Positions 18,311 to 26,129 of a DNA stretch of 64,000 bases are shown one piece after another. The notes under the pieces are model-generated. The model was not told the origin of the DNA. It saw nothing but the letters and a program-made list of their open reading frames with translations, and did no database searches. A program made the translations under genes and the position numbers. Within the stretch, counting starts at the first letter, position 1; each line of letters begins with the position of its first letter. This DNA comes from Candidatus Babelota bacterium (GTDB lineage Bacteria > Babelota > Babeliae > Babelales > Vermiphilaceae), in assembly GCA_018266085.1 (NCBI GenBank), contig JAFEAZ010000029.1:1-64000 (forward strand), read 5' to 3'.

Positions 18311-19239
18311 ACTATTATAGGCTTTTTGTGTTGGGCGGTTGCTGTTCGATGGGGACTCTCCAGCCGCTTTTTGAACATGATCGCGCCGTATCTGCCTATC
18401 AAGCAGGTGAGTACGCTCATGCACGTGATTATATGAAAAAAGTGGTCGCTTGCCATCCAACCGACCCAACCTGCCTGTATGATGCTGGTGTTGTGGCATA
18501 TAAGAATGGTGATGTTGATCAAGCTGATGCCTATTTTTGCACGGTCACGCAGCAACCACACGTTCCTGAAGAGCTACTTGAAAAGGCTCATTTTAATCGT
18601 GCAAAAGTGTATGAAAAGCGCATCGAGTATCAGCAGGCGATTGAGCAGTATACTCGCGTGTTACAGATAAACCCTGACAACGGTAAAGCGCGAGAAGAAA
18701 AAGAGCGTTTAGAAAAGTTGTTAGAAAAAAAGAAGCAAGAAGAACAAAAACAAGAAAAAAAAGAGAAAGAGCAGCAATCATCGGATAAAGATACAAAACA
18801 GAACAAACAACAACAAGGCGATGAATCCGCCAACCCACAACAAACCCAGGATAAGAGACAGGAGAAATCCAGCCAACAAAAAGAAGGCGAGCAACATGCT
18901 GACAAACAGAATGCTCAACAGAATGGGCAGCAGGAGCCCTTTAATAATGAGAAAAAAACCAAAAAGCAACCAGACAATGCTGTCGACAAGCAGTCCGAAC
19001 ATACAGAAAATCCTCAGCAAAAAATGCAGAATAATAAAAGCATAGCGCAAAAGAGGGCCGATGAACAGAAGCAACAGGATGCCTCTGCCACTGGTATACC
19101 TTCGCCAAAAAAGATTGACGCAAGGCTTGAAGAGATATTGGCAGAGCACGAGCAGAAGGACGCGTTGTTAAATAAAGAATGTATTAAAGCAACCGTTAAG
19201 CAAAACATGGCAGGTCGCAATGATCAGAACTGTTGGTAA
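18307..19239 (+). CDS. batC: BatC-like TPR protein with charged low-complexity tail
   Basis: The 310-residue protein begins with an N-terminal signal or anchor and two or three TPR units (residues about 20-130, with CLYDAGVVAYKNGDVDQADAYF and FNRAKVYEKRIEYQQAIEQY). About 150 residues rich in Gln, Lys and Glu follow; the composition is extreme and probably disordered. A conserved end (RLEEILAEHEQKDALLNKE) closes it. The ATG at 18307 overlaps the batB stop. The TPR part is typical of BatC; the long Q/K-rich linker is commonly variable. batD overlaps its end by 20 bases. Confidence 0.8.
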   Translation: MNYYRLFVLGGCCSMGTLQPLFEHDRAVSAYQAGEYAHARDYMKKVVACHPTDPTCLYDAGVVAYKNGDVDQADAYFCTVTQQPHVPEELLEKAHFNRAKVYEKRIEYQQAIEQYTRVLQINPDNGKAREEKERLEKLLEKKKQEEQKQEKKEKEQQSSDKDTKQNKQQQGDESANPQQTQDKRQEKSSQQKEGEQHADKQNAQQNGQQEPFNNEKKTKKQPDNAVDKQSEHTENPQQKMQNNKSIAQKRADEQKQQDASATGIPSPKKIDARLEEILAEHEQKDALLNKECIKATVKQNMAGRNDQNCW

Positions 19240-20977
19240 CGTAACGCTGTTGAGCTTCTTTGTTGTAGCCACTTTGAGAGCAGGAGAGCTATCGGTCAAG
19301 ATTACCGACATGCATGATATGCCCACCAATACCATTGATGTAGGCACGCCATTTAAAATAAAAATTTCTGCGCACGGATGTGCACCGCAAGGTAATGAAC
19401 TTACTCTTCAAGGGCTTGAGCAAGCAGTTGTCGATGGACATCAACAGCAGATCAGCATTATCAATGGTGTGCGCTCGTCTGTCCATACGTACTGCGCGCG
19501 CATTGATCAATCAGGCATCTATACCATTGGTCCTGCTCGTGCAGATCATCGCGGTACCGTTCTTGAGTCAGGCACTGTATCATTGACCGTAACAAAGCCG
19601 CGCGCAAAAGCGGAGAGCAAAAAAGAGGCATATTTTGCACGGTTAGCGTGCGAAAAGGAGGCTATTTTTGTAGGAGAAAAAGTCTATTGTCACATCTATT
19701 TTTATGCGAAAAGTCCCGATGCTCGCTTAACGAATCTATTGGCTCCTTCATTTAATGCAAAGGTTGAAAATACACAGTATCAAGGGCCTTTTGAGTCGCT
19801 TGAAACGATACAAGGGGTTCAGTACATCTGTCGGCACGTGCAGTGGCTTTGTTCTCCGAAGAGCGTGGGTGAATTCGTTATTCCGGCGTATACCGTTGTT
19901 TACACCTTGCCTGCCGATAGCCGATCCGATTTTGGAGGCTTTTCCGCCTTTTTTGGTATGCGACCAATACAACAAGCAGTGTACACTAATGCGACTTCGA
20001 TTCAGGTAAAGCCATTGCCACTCTATACCGGTCAAGAAACGGTGCAAGGACTTGGTGTATACGAACGTTTTGCGTTGGTCGTCAAACAAAAGAGTGTGCA
20101 GGCGGGGCAGGCTCTTGAAGTAAGTCTACAGCTCACCGGTTCTGCCGACAATCAAGAGGTTGCGTCGCCATCATTGCAAGGACTGCCCGATTCTTGCAAA
20201 CGGTATACATCACAAACAACTACCGCGCCGACCTCTGATACGCTATCGACTACTACTTTTGATTATATACTGCAAGCGACGGAGCCAGGATTATTGCAGA
20301 TTCCTGAACAGCGGTTTACTTTTTTTGATACGAAAATGGAGCGGTACAAAACGTTAAGGACGAAAGCGCAAGAAGTTACCGTAACGCCAAAACAGGCGGA
20401 ATCACCTATCGTGCAGAATAAGAATGAAAAGGAGCAACAAGCCTCTGCTGCATCAGAGCAGGATGATGCACAAAGCCTCGCCAGCCAAGATACAAGAACT
20501 GACGAGTGTCCTCTTTTATATGAAGGGTGGCAACCATATATGATGCACAGCTTGCCATACTGGTTATTGATGTTGTTGCTTCTACTGCCGCCTCTTATTA
20601 CTTTTGCCTATTTTATGTACCATGCATGTACTCTTTTTATCGCAAAACGACATGCAATGCAACAGTCTGAGCGCGCATTTGTTCATGCACGTACTGCGTT
20701 ACACAAGGCTGAAAAAAAACAGGAGTATGATAAGGTATATCCTCTTTTTGCTACGCTATTGGCAGCTCGTAGTGCCAATAGACAGTTACCAGTTGATCAG
20801 GTTGTGCGTGACTGTTTGCTGAGTGCCGGTTTTACGCACCAGATTTACGATGAATGGCAACAGTTTTTTGCAGAATGTGCGGCATTTGTTTTTTTGGCCA
20901 ACACGGCGCGCGAACCCGATCCGCTTATCTTTAAACAGGCTCATTATTGGCTTGGCATATTGGAGCAGGCTCTATGA
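19220..20977 (+). CDS. batD: BatD-like protein
   Basis: This 585-residue membrane-anchored protein has a signal peptide (residues about 6-22). A large beta-rich periplasmic region follows with Ig-like repeats (GTPFKIKISAHG, VGEKVYCHIYFYAK), as in BatD/oxygen-tolerance proteins. A single transmembrane span sits near residue 440 (LLMLLLLLPPLITFAYFMY), and the cytoplasmic tail is helical. Its start at 19220 overlaps batC, and its stop overlaps batE through ATGA. The order A-B-C-D-E supports the assignment. Confidence 0.82.
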   Translation: MIRTVGNVTLLSFFVVATLRAGELSVKITDMHDMPTNTIDVGTPFKIKISAHGCAPQGNELTLQGLEQAVVDGHQQQISIINGVRSSVHTYCARIDQSGIYTIGPARADHRGTVLESGTVSLTVTKPRAKAESKKEAYFARLACEKEAIFVGEKVYCHIYFYAKSPDARLTNLLAPSFNAKVENTQYQGPFESLETIQGVQYICRHVQWLCSPKSVGEFVIPAYTVVYTLPADSRSDFGGFSAFFGMRPIQQAVYTNATSIQVKPLPLYTGQETVQGLGVYERFALVVKQKSVQAGQALEVSLQLTGSADNQEVASPSLQGLPDSCKRYTSQTTTAPTSDTLSTTTFDYILQATEPGLLQIPEQRFTFFDTKMERYKTLRTKAQEVTVTPKQAESPIVQNKNEKEQQASAASEQDDAQSLASQDTRTDECPLLYEGWQPYMMHSLPYWLLMLLLLLPPLITFAYFMYHACTLFIAKRHAMQQSERAFVHARTALHKAEKKQEYDKVYPLFATLLAARSANRQLPVDQVVRDCLLSAGFTHQIYDEWQQFFAECAAFVFLANTAREPDPLIFKQAHYWLGILEQAL

Positions 20978-21828
20978 AGATGATACCTACAGTAAATTTT
21001 AGACCTGATCAGAAATGGCTCCCTCGAGTCATCCTCGCGAAAGCGGGGATCCATCTTACGCTTATTCGAGAGTTGCTCGTAAGGAAATATGCTGGCGCTC
21101 TTTTTAGTGTGAGCATATGTCTTGCGCTGTTTCCATTTTTATCTACTGCAGCATTGCAAGATCAAGAACTTTTTTTACAAGCAAACAGGTTATATCAACA
21201 GCAACAGTATCAGCAAGCCGAGCAACGGTATTGTGCGCTTCAAGATAAAGGGTATGCCGTTTGGTTCAATCTAGGCAATTGCGCATTCCGTCGATGCAAC
21301 TATCCTCAAGCATATGCCTATTGGTTACGCGCCCAGCGCGAAGCTCCTTGCAGCATGCAATCAGTACTTGAGCAGAACTATGCACAATTAACGGCTGTCT
21401 ATCCAGGTAAACAGCTATCGCCATCGCTCAGTCAACAGATTCTTGTCCGTCTTTCGCCATTCTATATACAGCTGGTAGCAGCCTTTTTCTGGATTCTTTT
21501 GTGGTGGTTCGTTATGCTTGGTCGCTGGAAAAAGCAGCGAGCGCTTTTTATACTGATTACTTTTCTAGCATTCGCATCTGGCGCGCTTGCTTATTGGAGT
21601 TATGAATATCGGACTGGGATGTATGCTGTTACGTCGGGACCGATTGTGGTATATTCAGGGCCAAATGAGCAGTATCACGCAATTGGACAGCTTGACGAGA
21701 TGACGGTGTGTCGCCTATATGATTCTCATCGAACAGATAGCTCATGTGGTGAGCAGCATTGTTGGTATAAAGTAAGCGTTGGCAATAGCGTTGGATGGAT
21801 TTTAAGTCGAGATATTATTTGTGTATAA
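20974..21828 (+). CDS. batE: BatE-like protein with TPR and SH3-type domains
   Basis: This product of about 284 residues has a hydrophobic segment near residues 45-65, TPR-like repeats (residues about 65-145), two further membrane spans (residues about 160-210) and a C-terminal SH3-like domain (GPIVVYSGPNEQYHAIGQL). That arrangement is seen in BatE proteins. Translation from the ATG at 20974, which overlaps the batD stop, reads through a palindromic repeat (21028-21053) giving the peptide VILAKAGIH near residue 20. If the true start is later, this repeat would lie in the leader rather than in the protein. Confidence 0.75.
   Translation: MKMIPTVNFRPDQKWLPRVILAKAGIHLTLIRELLVRKYAGALFSVSICLALFPFLSTAALQDQELFLQANRLYQQQQYQQAEQRYCALQDKGYAVWFNLGNCAFRRCNYPQAYAYWLRAQREAPCSMQSVLEQNYAQLTAVYPGKQLSPSLSQQILVRLSPFYIQLVAAFFWILLWWFVMLGRWKKQRALFILITFLAFASGALAYWSYEYRTGMYAVTSGPIVVYSGPNEQYHAIGQLDEMTVCRLYDSHRTDSSCGEQHCWYKVSVGNSVGWILSRDIICV
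21028..21053 (+). repeat. 26-bp palindromic element, copy A (inside batE)
   Basis: This is an inverted repeat with arms ATCCTCGC (21031-21038) and GCGGGGAT (21043-21050) around a GAAA loop. It begins with GTC and ends with CCA. It matches copies at 28613-28638 and 61758-61783. Here it is read in frame as part of batE. One arm position is a T-G pair. Confidence 0.8.
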
Positions 21829-21858
21829 CTTGCTTGTGGTGTGTGAAATAAGGGACGT

Positions 21859-22860
21859 ATGAATCGACCAATAAAGCTGCTTATTGTTGGGTGGTCATGT
21901 GTCATGATGGCAGCATTGCTATTACTTATGCGTGAGTATTCCTACATGGTTAATCAAAGTTATAAACTCATAGCACTTAAAGCAGAATATGAGAATCACT
22001 TGATGGCCGTCAGTCGTATTATCTATGAATATAATACGCTGCGTGAACGTTCAGATGCTGATATGGGGAACACAGACGACGAAAAAAAAAACGAAATAGC
22101 TGAACTAAAAGCGCAAAATTTTGCAGGCTTTCCTGAAGGCTCGCGCGTTGTTTCAAGTAACGATCTGCCTGCAGATGATTTTCTTATCATCAACCGTGAA
22201 TTAGGACATCTTAAAAAATCCAGCATTGCCTATATGCACAAACAGAAACTGTCTGCTGCAGTGCATGAGATGAGTCCTCATCAATGGCAAGATTATACCG
22301 AGCATGTCAGGCAATCGCAGAAGAAAAAAGGTACGATTCTGCGTCGGTCACGATCAGGTCGACAAAAACGTGCTTTGGCAGATCGTGCTGTGCGTGAACA
22401 CAAAAAGAAGTTGCACACGGTCAAGCGTGATTATCAAGCGACCGATTTTGAGTTTACATGGCCTGTCGATCGTGCATTAATATGGTTGAGCTCATTATTT
22501 GGTCCTCGTAAAAAGGCTGATGGCTCACAAGGGTTTCACTGGGGGGTTGATATGGCTGCACGCAAAGGAACGCCGGTATCTGCATCTGCAGCAGGCATGG
22601 TTATTGAAGCGCGACGCGAAAAGGATTCGCGAGGCTATGGTAATACGATCGTCATTGCGCATAATAATAAATATCGCACGCGCTATGCTCATTTGCACAC
22701 CATGAAGGTGCAGGTTGGTCAACAGGTCGATCGTGGTCAGCTGATCGGCACGGTGGGCGATACAGGGCTTGTCCGATCGCGCGGCAAAGATGCTTCACAC
22801 TTGCATTTTGAGGTGTATGTGTTTGGCAAAAAAGTAGATCCGTTAGCATTTTTGTCGTAA
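21859..22860 (+). CDS. M23 family murein endopeptidase
   Basis: This 333-residue protein has an N-terminal membrane anchor (residues about 5-25), a central helical, probably coiled-coil region with many basic residues, and a C-terminal LytM/M23 domain. Zinc ligands are seen in HWGVDM near residue 227 and HLHFEV near residue 313, in the expected order. The family cuts peptide cross-links in peptidoglycan. It follows batE by 30 bases. The catalytic residues look intact, so it is probably an active enzyme. Bacteria with a thin or absent wall sometimes keep such genes. Confidence 0.9.
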   Translation: MNRPIKLLIVGWSCVMMAALLLLMREYSYMVNQSYKLIALKAEYENHLMAVSRIIYEYNTLRERSDADMGNTDDEKKNEIAELKAQNFAGFPEGSRVVSSNDLPADDFLIINRELGHLKKSSIAYMHKQKLSAAVHEMSPHQWQDYTEHVRQSQKKKGTILRRSRSGRQKRALADRAVREHKKKLHTVKRDYQATDFEFTWPVDRALIWLSSLFGPRKKADGSQGFHWGVDMAARKGTPVSASAAGMVIEARREKDSRGYGNTIVIAHNNKYRTRYAHLHTMKVQVGQQVDRGQLIGTVGDTGLVRSRGKDASHLHFEVYVFGKKVDPLAFLS

Positions 22861-22921
22861 TGCGCATAGAGCGCTGTATGGCGCAGTGCGCGGTTTTCTC
22901 TAGACAGATATTTTCACCGAT

Positions 22922-22952
22922 GTAGACTTTGAACTCATTCAAGTCTATACAG
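22922..22952 (+). repeat. Inverted repeat upstream of lepB
   Basis: TAGACTTTGAA (22923-22933) pairs with TTCAAGTCTA (22938-22947) with one bulged base. It lies in the 119-base gap between the peptidase and lepB. There is no strong T run after it, so it could be a weak terminator or a leader structure. Confidence 0.35.
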
Positions 22953-22979
22953 GTATATTTTAAGTAAAGGGTTGTTCAG

Positions 22980-24011
22980 ATGATAGGCATGCACAAGAAG
23001 CGACCGGCGTCAGGTTTTTTAGTAACCGTGCGCGAGCTGATCACGCTTTTGTTGATTGTGTTTCTTATTCGCACGTTCGTATTTGGCTTGTACCAAGTGC
23101 CGACGGGGTCGATGGAAACGACCATGCTTGTCGGTGAGCGCTTTTTTGCTGACAAGTTTACGATCATCTTTTCTAAGCCAAAACGGGGCGAGATTGTTTC
23201 ATTTAATGATCCCCGCTACCCGTATTCTAAAAATCCTGTAGTGAGAATGTTTCAAGAATATGTAGGTACCTGGTCAGGCCCTATCAATTGGACAAAGCGT
23301 GTGATCGGTGTGCCGGGTGATACAATCAAGGGTGTTATTGAAGATGACGCACCCGTTCTCTATCTTAATGGCACCAAGCTTGATGAGCCTTATGTGAATA
23401 AGTATCCGTTGTTAGCCCGTTATCTTGAAGATCCTGTCCTATTGCGCCAACAAGCATTGCGCCAAGCCTTTGAGTATATCGGCAATGATGTAGCTATCGA
23501 GCAGATAGCAGATCTGTTAATGCTCAATCAACTCGACTGGCGGTCATACGATCAACATGCGCCATATGACAAGCAACCTTTTTATCAGTTTAACCCTGCC
23601 TATGTTGCTCATGCCACACAAAGTGGGCTTGTAGAGCACGGCATTACGGTAACGGCTGATGGCCGTTTGATGCGTGAACCGGGCAAACCGAATCAGATCG
23701 TCGGTATGGATCCAAAACAGGTGTTTAAAGAAGGTAATAGCCATTGGAATGGCTCAGATGAATTTTATATTGAATTAGGCGAAAATGAGTATTGGCTGAT
23801 GGGTGATAACCGTCGCGGAAGCTATGATTGTCGTGGTTTTGGGCCCATCAATGGTCGCTTGATTCATGGGAAAATAGTGTTTCGTATATGGTCTTTGGAC
23901 TCAAGCAGCAATTCTTGGCTTGATTCATGGTGGATTGTTGATCTCATTAAACATCCTATTGATTTTTGGACACGGGTTCGCTGGAATAGATTTTTCCAAG
24001 TGATGCACTAA
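22980..24011 (+). CDS. lepB: Signal peptidase I
   Basis: This membrane-bound serine protease removes signal peptides from exported proteins. At 343 residues it is longer than many. There is one N-terminal membrane span (residues about 18-38). The catalytic Ser is in PTGSMETTM (Ser44), and the catalytic Lys is in WTKRVIGVPGD near residue 105. The later boxes LMGDNRRGSYDCRGFGPI are present. The insert between the Lys box and the C-terminal box is large (about 130 residues). It starts with ATG at 22980. The many signal-peptide proteins in this window would be its substrates. Confidence 0.95.
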   Translation: MIGMHKKRPASGFLVTVRELITLLLIVFLIRTFVFGLYQVPTGSMETTMLVGERFFADKFTIIFSKPKRGEIVSFNDPRYPYSKNPVVRMFQEYVGTWSGPINWTKRVIGVPGDTIKGVIEDDAPVLYLNGTKLDEPYVNKYPLLARYLEDPVLLRQQALRQAFEYIGNDVAIEQIADLLMLNQLDWRSYDQHAPYDKQPFYQFNPAYVAHATQSGLVEHGITVTADGRLMREPGKPNQIVGMDPKQVFKEGNSHWNGSDEFYIELGENEYWLMGDNRRGSYDCRGFGPINGRLIHGKIVFRIWSLDSSSNSWLDSWWIVDLIKHPIDFWTRVRWNRFFQVMH

Positions 24012-24028
24012 GTAGTAATGAAATAGTT

Positions 24029-24072
24029 GTATAACGCACCGTTTGTGGTACATTGTGTACCGTGCGTTATAC
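24029..24072 (+). promoter_or_regulatory. Long hairpin upstream of the lipoprotein rhodanese gene
   Basis: GTATAACGCAC (24029-24039) is complementary to GTGCGTTATAC (24062-24072). Inside, GGTAC (24048-24052) pairs with GTACC (24057-24061), so the whole segment can fold into one long stem. It lies between lepB and the next gene, ending 26 bases before the chosen start at 24098. No T run follows, so a leader hairpin or protein-binding palindrome is as likely as a terminator. Confidence 0.5.
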
Positions 24073-24097
24073 AAAATTGCATGGGGAAATTTATTGC

Positions 24098-24571
24098 ATG
24101 TGTATATCAATGAATCGATTGTTCGTGGCGGTGGCTGTTCTTTTATTAATGCCAGGATGTGGCGTCAAAGAAGATCAAGCGACACAACCAAAGCAATCAG
24201 GTCTTATTCTTATTAACGTTCTTGATAAGGATTGGTATGATGATTGTCATATCAAGGGATCAATAAACGTGCCGTTTTCTGAACTTGATGAGTTTGTGAA
24301 AAGACTTGATATGGAAAAAGCGGAAATTGTATTATACTGTAGTAACTATTTCTGTACCAGCAGTCTCTACGGGTGTAAGCATTTGAAAGAGATGGGCTTT
24401 AAGCAGGTATGGGCCTATGAAGGCGGTACTGCTGAATGGTATCAATTAGGCTTGCCAGTAAATGGTCCAAGCCAACGAGCTTACCTTTCAAAACCTGTAA
24501 AAGCGCATGAGCCAGCGTCTGATGCTTGCATCATAACGGCAGCAGTGTTGGCAGAAAAATTAGGGATATAA
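24098..24571 (+). CDS. Lipoprotein with a rhodanese-like domain
   Basis: The product has about 157 residues. A lipoprotein signal is visible (LFVAVAVLLLMPGC, with GC as the acylation site). It is followed by a single rhodanese domain, a fold that carries sulfur on an active-site Cys. DDCHIKGSINVPFSELDEF matches the family's substrate entry block. The active-site loop is YCSNYFCTSS. YEGGTAEWYQLGLP is the C-terminal signature. The ATG at 24098 has GGGGA ten bases upstream; an ATG at 24110 is also possible. It is a paralogue of the cytoplasmic rhodanese at 28184. Exported rhodaneses may serve in sulfur or redox handling in the periplasm. Confidence 0.85.
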   Translation: MCISMNRLFVAVAVLLLMPGCGVKEDQATQPKQSGLILINVLDKDWYDDCHIKGSINVPFSELDEFVKRLDMEKAEIVLYCSNYFCTSSLYGCKHLKEMGFKQVWAYEGGTAEWYQLGLPVNGPSQRAYLSKPVKAHEPASDACIITAAVLAEKLGI

Positions 24572-24578
24572 AAAGTAG

Positions 24579-24653
24579 GGCGGCATAGCCAAGTGGTAAG
24601 GCAAGGGTCTGCAAAACCCTTATGCCCCGGTTCGAATCCGGGTGCCGCCTCCA
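24579..24653 (+). tRNA. tRNA-Cys (GCA)
   Basis: The cloverleaf folds: acceptor stem GGCGGCA with TGCCGCC, T-loop TTCGAAT, anticodon loop TCTGCAAA with anticodon GCA. The discriminator is T (24650) and CCA is encoded at 24651-24653. It starts eight bases after the rhodanese gene ends. Confidence 0.95.
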
Positions 24654-24676
24654 ATTTTTTGAAATACAATAGGTGC

Positions 24677-24762
24677 GCCGGGGTGGCGAAATGGTAGACG
24701 CAAAGGACTTAAAATCCTTCAGATTTTTATCTGTGCCGGTTCGAGTCCGGCTCCCGGCACCA
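24677..24762 (+). tRNA. tRNA-Leu (TAA)
   Basis: This class II tRNA has a long variable arm. The acceptor stem GCCGGGG pairs with TCCCGGC, the anticodon loop CTTAAAA gives TAA, and CCA is encoded at 24760-24762. A repeat that also follows tRNA-Ser begins in the last five bases. Confidence 0.95.
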
Positions 24763-24801
24763 GTCTACGCTCCTAATGGAGCTTCGTCTGGTGAACCAGT
24801 C
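24758..24801 (+). repeat. 44-bp repeat at the 3' end of tRNA-Leu
   Basis: It begins with CACCAGTCTACGCTCCTAA, which includes the tRNA's own CACCA, and continues to CCAGTC. The same 44 bases occur at 50209-50252 after tRNA-Ser with 38 of 44 positions identical, the first 19 identical throughout. The segment can form an imperfect hairpin (ACCAG...CTGGT). Confidence 0.85.
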
Positions 24802-24991
24802 ATTTCATAGTTTGACTTGGAGGTTCTAAGTTGGCGTTCTCCAATACATAAGAATATTTTCTGAGTTGCTTTGAGAAATGACTGGCAGGCCAGTCTCGTC
24901 ATTATTTTTAATGAGAAAGCATATGAGCACATTTGAAGGCTTGAGCCGGTTTTTGTCGCCGCTGCTTAATGCGTAAGAGAAAGACGAATAG

Positions 24992-25055
24992 CCTGACCTG
25001 CTCTACGAAGCTTTCTACTGCGTTAAAACTTCGTAGAACATGTTGGCGAAGCAGA
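24992..25055 (+). repeat. 64-bp repeat, copy 1
   Basis: It matches the reverse complement of 28661-28724 at about 53 of 64 positions. Its core is a hairpin with CTACGAAG (25003-25010) and CTTCGTAG (25029-25036). The shared central block TTAAAACTTSGTAGAACATG is almost identical in both copies. No reading frame is conserved. Confidence 0.8.
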
Positions 25056-25147
25056 AATGGGTGCGGTTATTTTGTTTGCCTCGCCTGGGCAATACTCTAA
25101 AATATACCCTACACACCGGGTCCTTTCTCAATTGAACATTCTTATGC

Positions 25148-25176
25148 TTGACAGGATTTTTTTCTGTTAATAATGT
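25148..25176 (+). promoter_or_regulatory. Sigma-70-type promoter for the HU gene
   Basis: A perfect -35 box TTGACA (25148-25153) is followed by exactly 17 bases, with a T-rich spacer, and a -10 box TAATGT (25171-25176). Transcription would start near 25183, giving a leader of about 50 bases before the HU ATG at 25234. Confidence 0.75.
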
Positions 25177-25233
25177 ACATAGCAGTACTAGTTTCGTTTG
25201 CTCATGTTAGAACAGACGGTTAAAGGAAATTTT

Positions 25234-25506
25234 ATGAATAAAGCACAGTTAGTTGAGCAGATGGCAAAAATAACCAAATTGCCAAAATCAACGTGTAAAG
25301 ATTGTCTTGAGTCAATTATCATTGCTGTTGGTGGCGCTCTTAAGCAAAACAAGCAGGTAGTATTGACCGGTTTTGGGACATTTGCCGTTATGAAGCGTAA
25401 AAGCAGAGTTGGCGTGAATCCTGCAACCAAAAAGAAGATGACTATTCCAGCGAAAAAAGTTCCTAAGTTCAAAGCTGGAAAAGCACTTAAAGAGCTTGTT
25501 GCTTAA
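25234..25506 (+). CDS. hup: HU family DNA-binding protein
   Basis: This 90-residue histone-like protein bends and compacts DNA as a dimer. The N-terminal helices (NKAQLVEQMAKITKLPKS) and the family signature with the beta arm (GFGTFAVMKRKSRVGVNP) are clear. The tail (FKAGKALKELV) is also typical. The ATG at 25234 has AAAGGA in front and gives the normal HU N-terminus, so upstream starts are unlikely. It has its own strong promoter and terminator. Confidence 0.95.
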   Translation: MNKAQLVEQMAKITKLPKSTCKDCLESIIIAVGGALKQNKQVVLTGFGTFAVMKRKSRVGVNPATKKKMTIPAKKVPKFKAGKALKELVA

Positions 25507-25531
25507 CAGTGCTCTTTTATCTTTAGTAAGA

Positions 25532-25570
25532 AAAATAGGAGGTTCTACCAAGCGCCTCCTATTTTTTTTC
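25532..25570 (+). terminator. Rho-independent terminator of the HU gene
   Basis: The stem AAAATAGGAGG (25532-25542) pairs perfectly with CCTCCTATTTT (25555-25565), followed by a long T run to 25569. It starts 25 bases after the HU stop. Confidence 0.9.
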
Positions 25571-25670
25571 TTTTTAACGGTGCCTAGCTCTTGCTTCATC
25601 GCTATAAAAGACTTTATACTCATGTACAAAGTCGAGCATACACACCTTAGAAGGGAGTTAGGGCACACAT

Positions 25671-26117
25671 ATGACCACTGATACTATGACACAGGATATG
25701 CCTGCTATCGATACCGTTTCTACGAGCATTGATACAGAAAGTGCACAAGGTTTTTTTCAAACAACATTCCAAGATTTTTCATTCGATTCGCTGCTGGCTA
25801 AAATACATCTCACCCGTGAAGCACTCCTTGAGATAGCGCTTTGTTTTGGTGCCGGTTTTTTGCTTGGCTTTTTGTTCAAAAAATATAATCATTATTTTTT
25901 TGTGTTGGCATTTTTCATAGGCGCTTTATGGGTAGCAGATTACTATGCTATAATAAGCCTGACCATCAATGTTTCTATGATAAAATCATTTCTTGGTTGT
26001 TCGGCATTGCCTGCTGATGCCACCATACTCTCCTGTTTGGTGAGCACGGTGCAAGAGCATGTTCGCGCCACGGTAAGTTTTATAAGCGGTTTTGTTCTTG
26101 GTCTTTGGGTTGGTTAA
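25671..26117 (+). CDS. Small membrane protein, possibly FUN14-like
   Basis: The product has 148 residues. The first 60 are polar and acidic. Two or three membrane helices follow, with glycines spaced as in FUN14-type proteins (FGAGFLLGFLFKKY, then ADYYAIISLTIN) and a last helix ending in GLWVG. The FUN14 similarity is weak, from the G-x3-G and basic pair pattern only. It is followed nine bases later by the PilB N-terminal domain gene, so it may be cotranscribed with the pilus ATPase. Confidence 0.55.
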   Translation: MTTDTMTQDMPAIDTVSTSIDTESAQGFFQTTFQDFSFDSLLAKIHLTREALLEIALCFGAGFLLGFLFKKYNHYFFVLAFFIGALWVADYYAIISLTINVSMIKSFLGCSALPADATILSCLVSTVQEHVRATVSFISGFVLGLWVG

Positions 26118-26129
26118 TAAGGAGGCGTG

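Larger units (their letters stand above)
24763..25233. other. Repeat-rich gap between tRNA-Leu and the HU gene
   Basis: No credible gene is seen in these 470 bases. They hold the tRNA-adjacent repeat, an 11-bp perfect inverted repeat (CCAGTCATTTC at 24796-24806 with GAAATGACTGG at 24875-24885), a compact hairpin GACTGGC/GCCAGTC at 24880-24895, one copy of a 64-bp repeat at 24992-25055, and the HU promoter near the right end. Confidence 0.7.

Noticed and set aside
18778-19149. Minus-strand open frame opposite batC
   Set aside because: It is the mirror of the Q/K-rich low-complexity segment, which rarely contains stops on the opposite strand.
24579-24762. tRNA-Cys/Leu pair as an integration site for an island
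   Set aside because: No integrase, transposase or phage gene lies near. The tRNA-adjacent repeat is noted separately.
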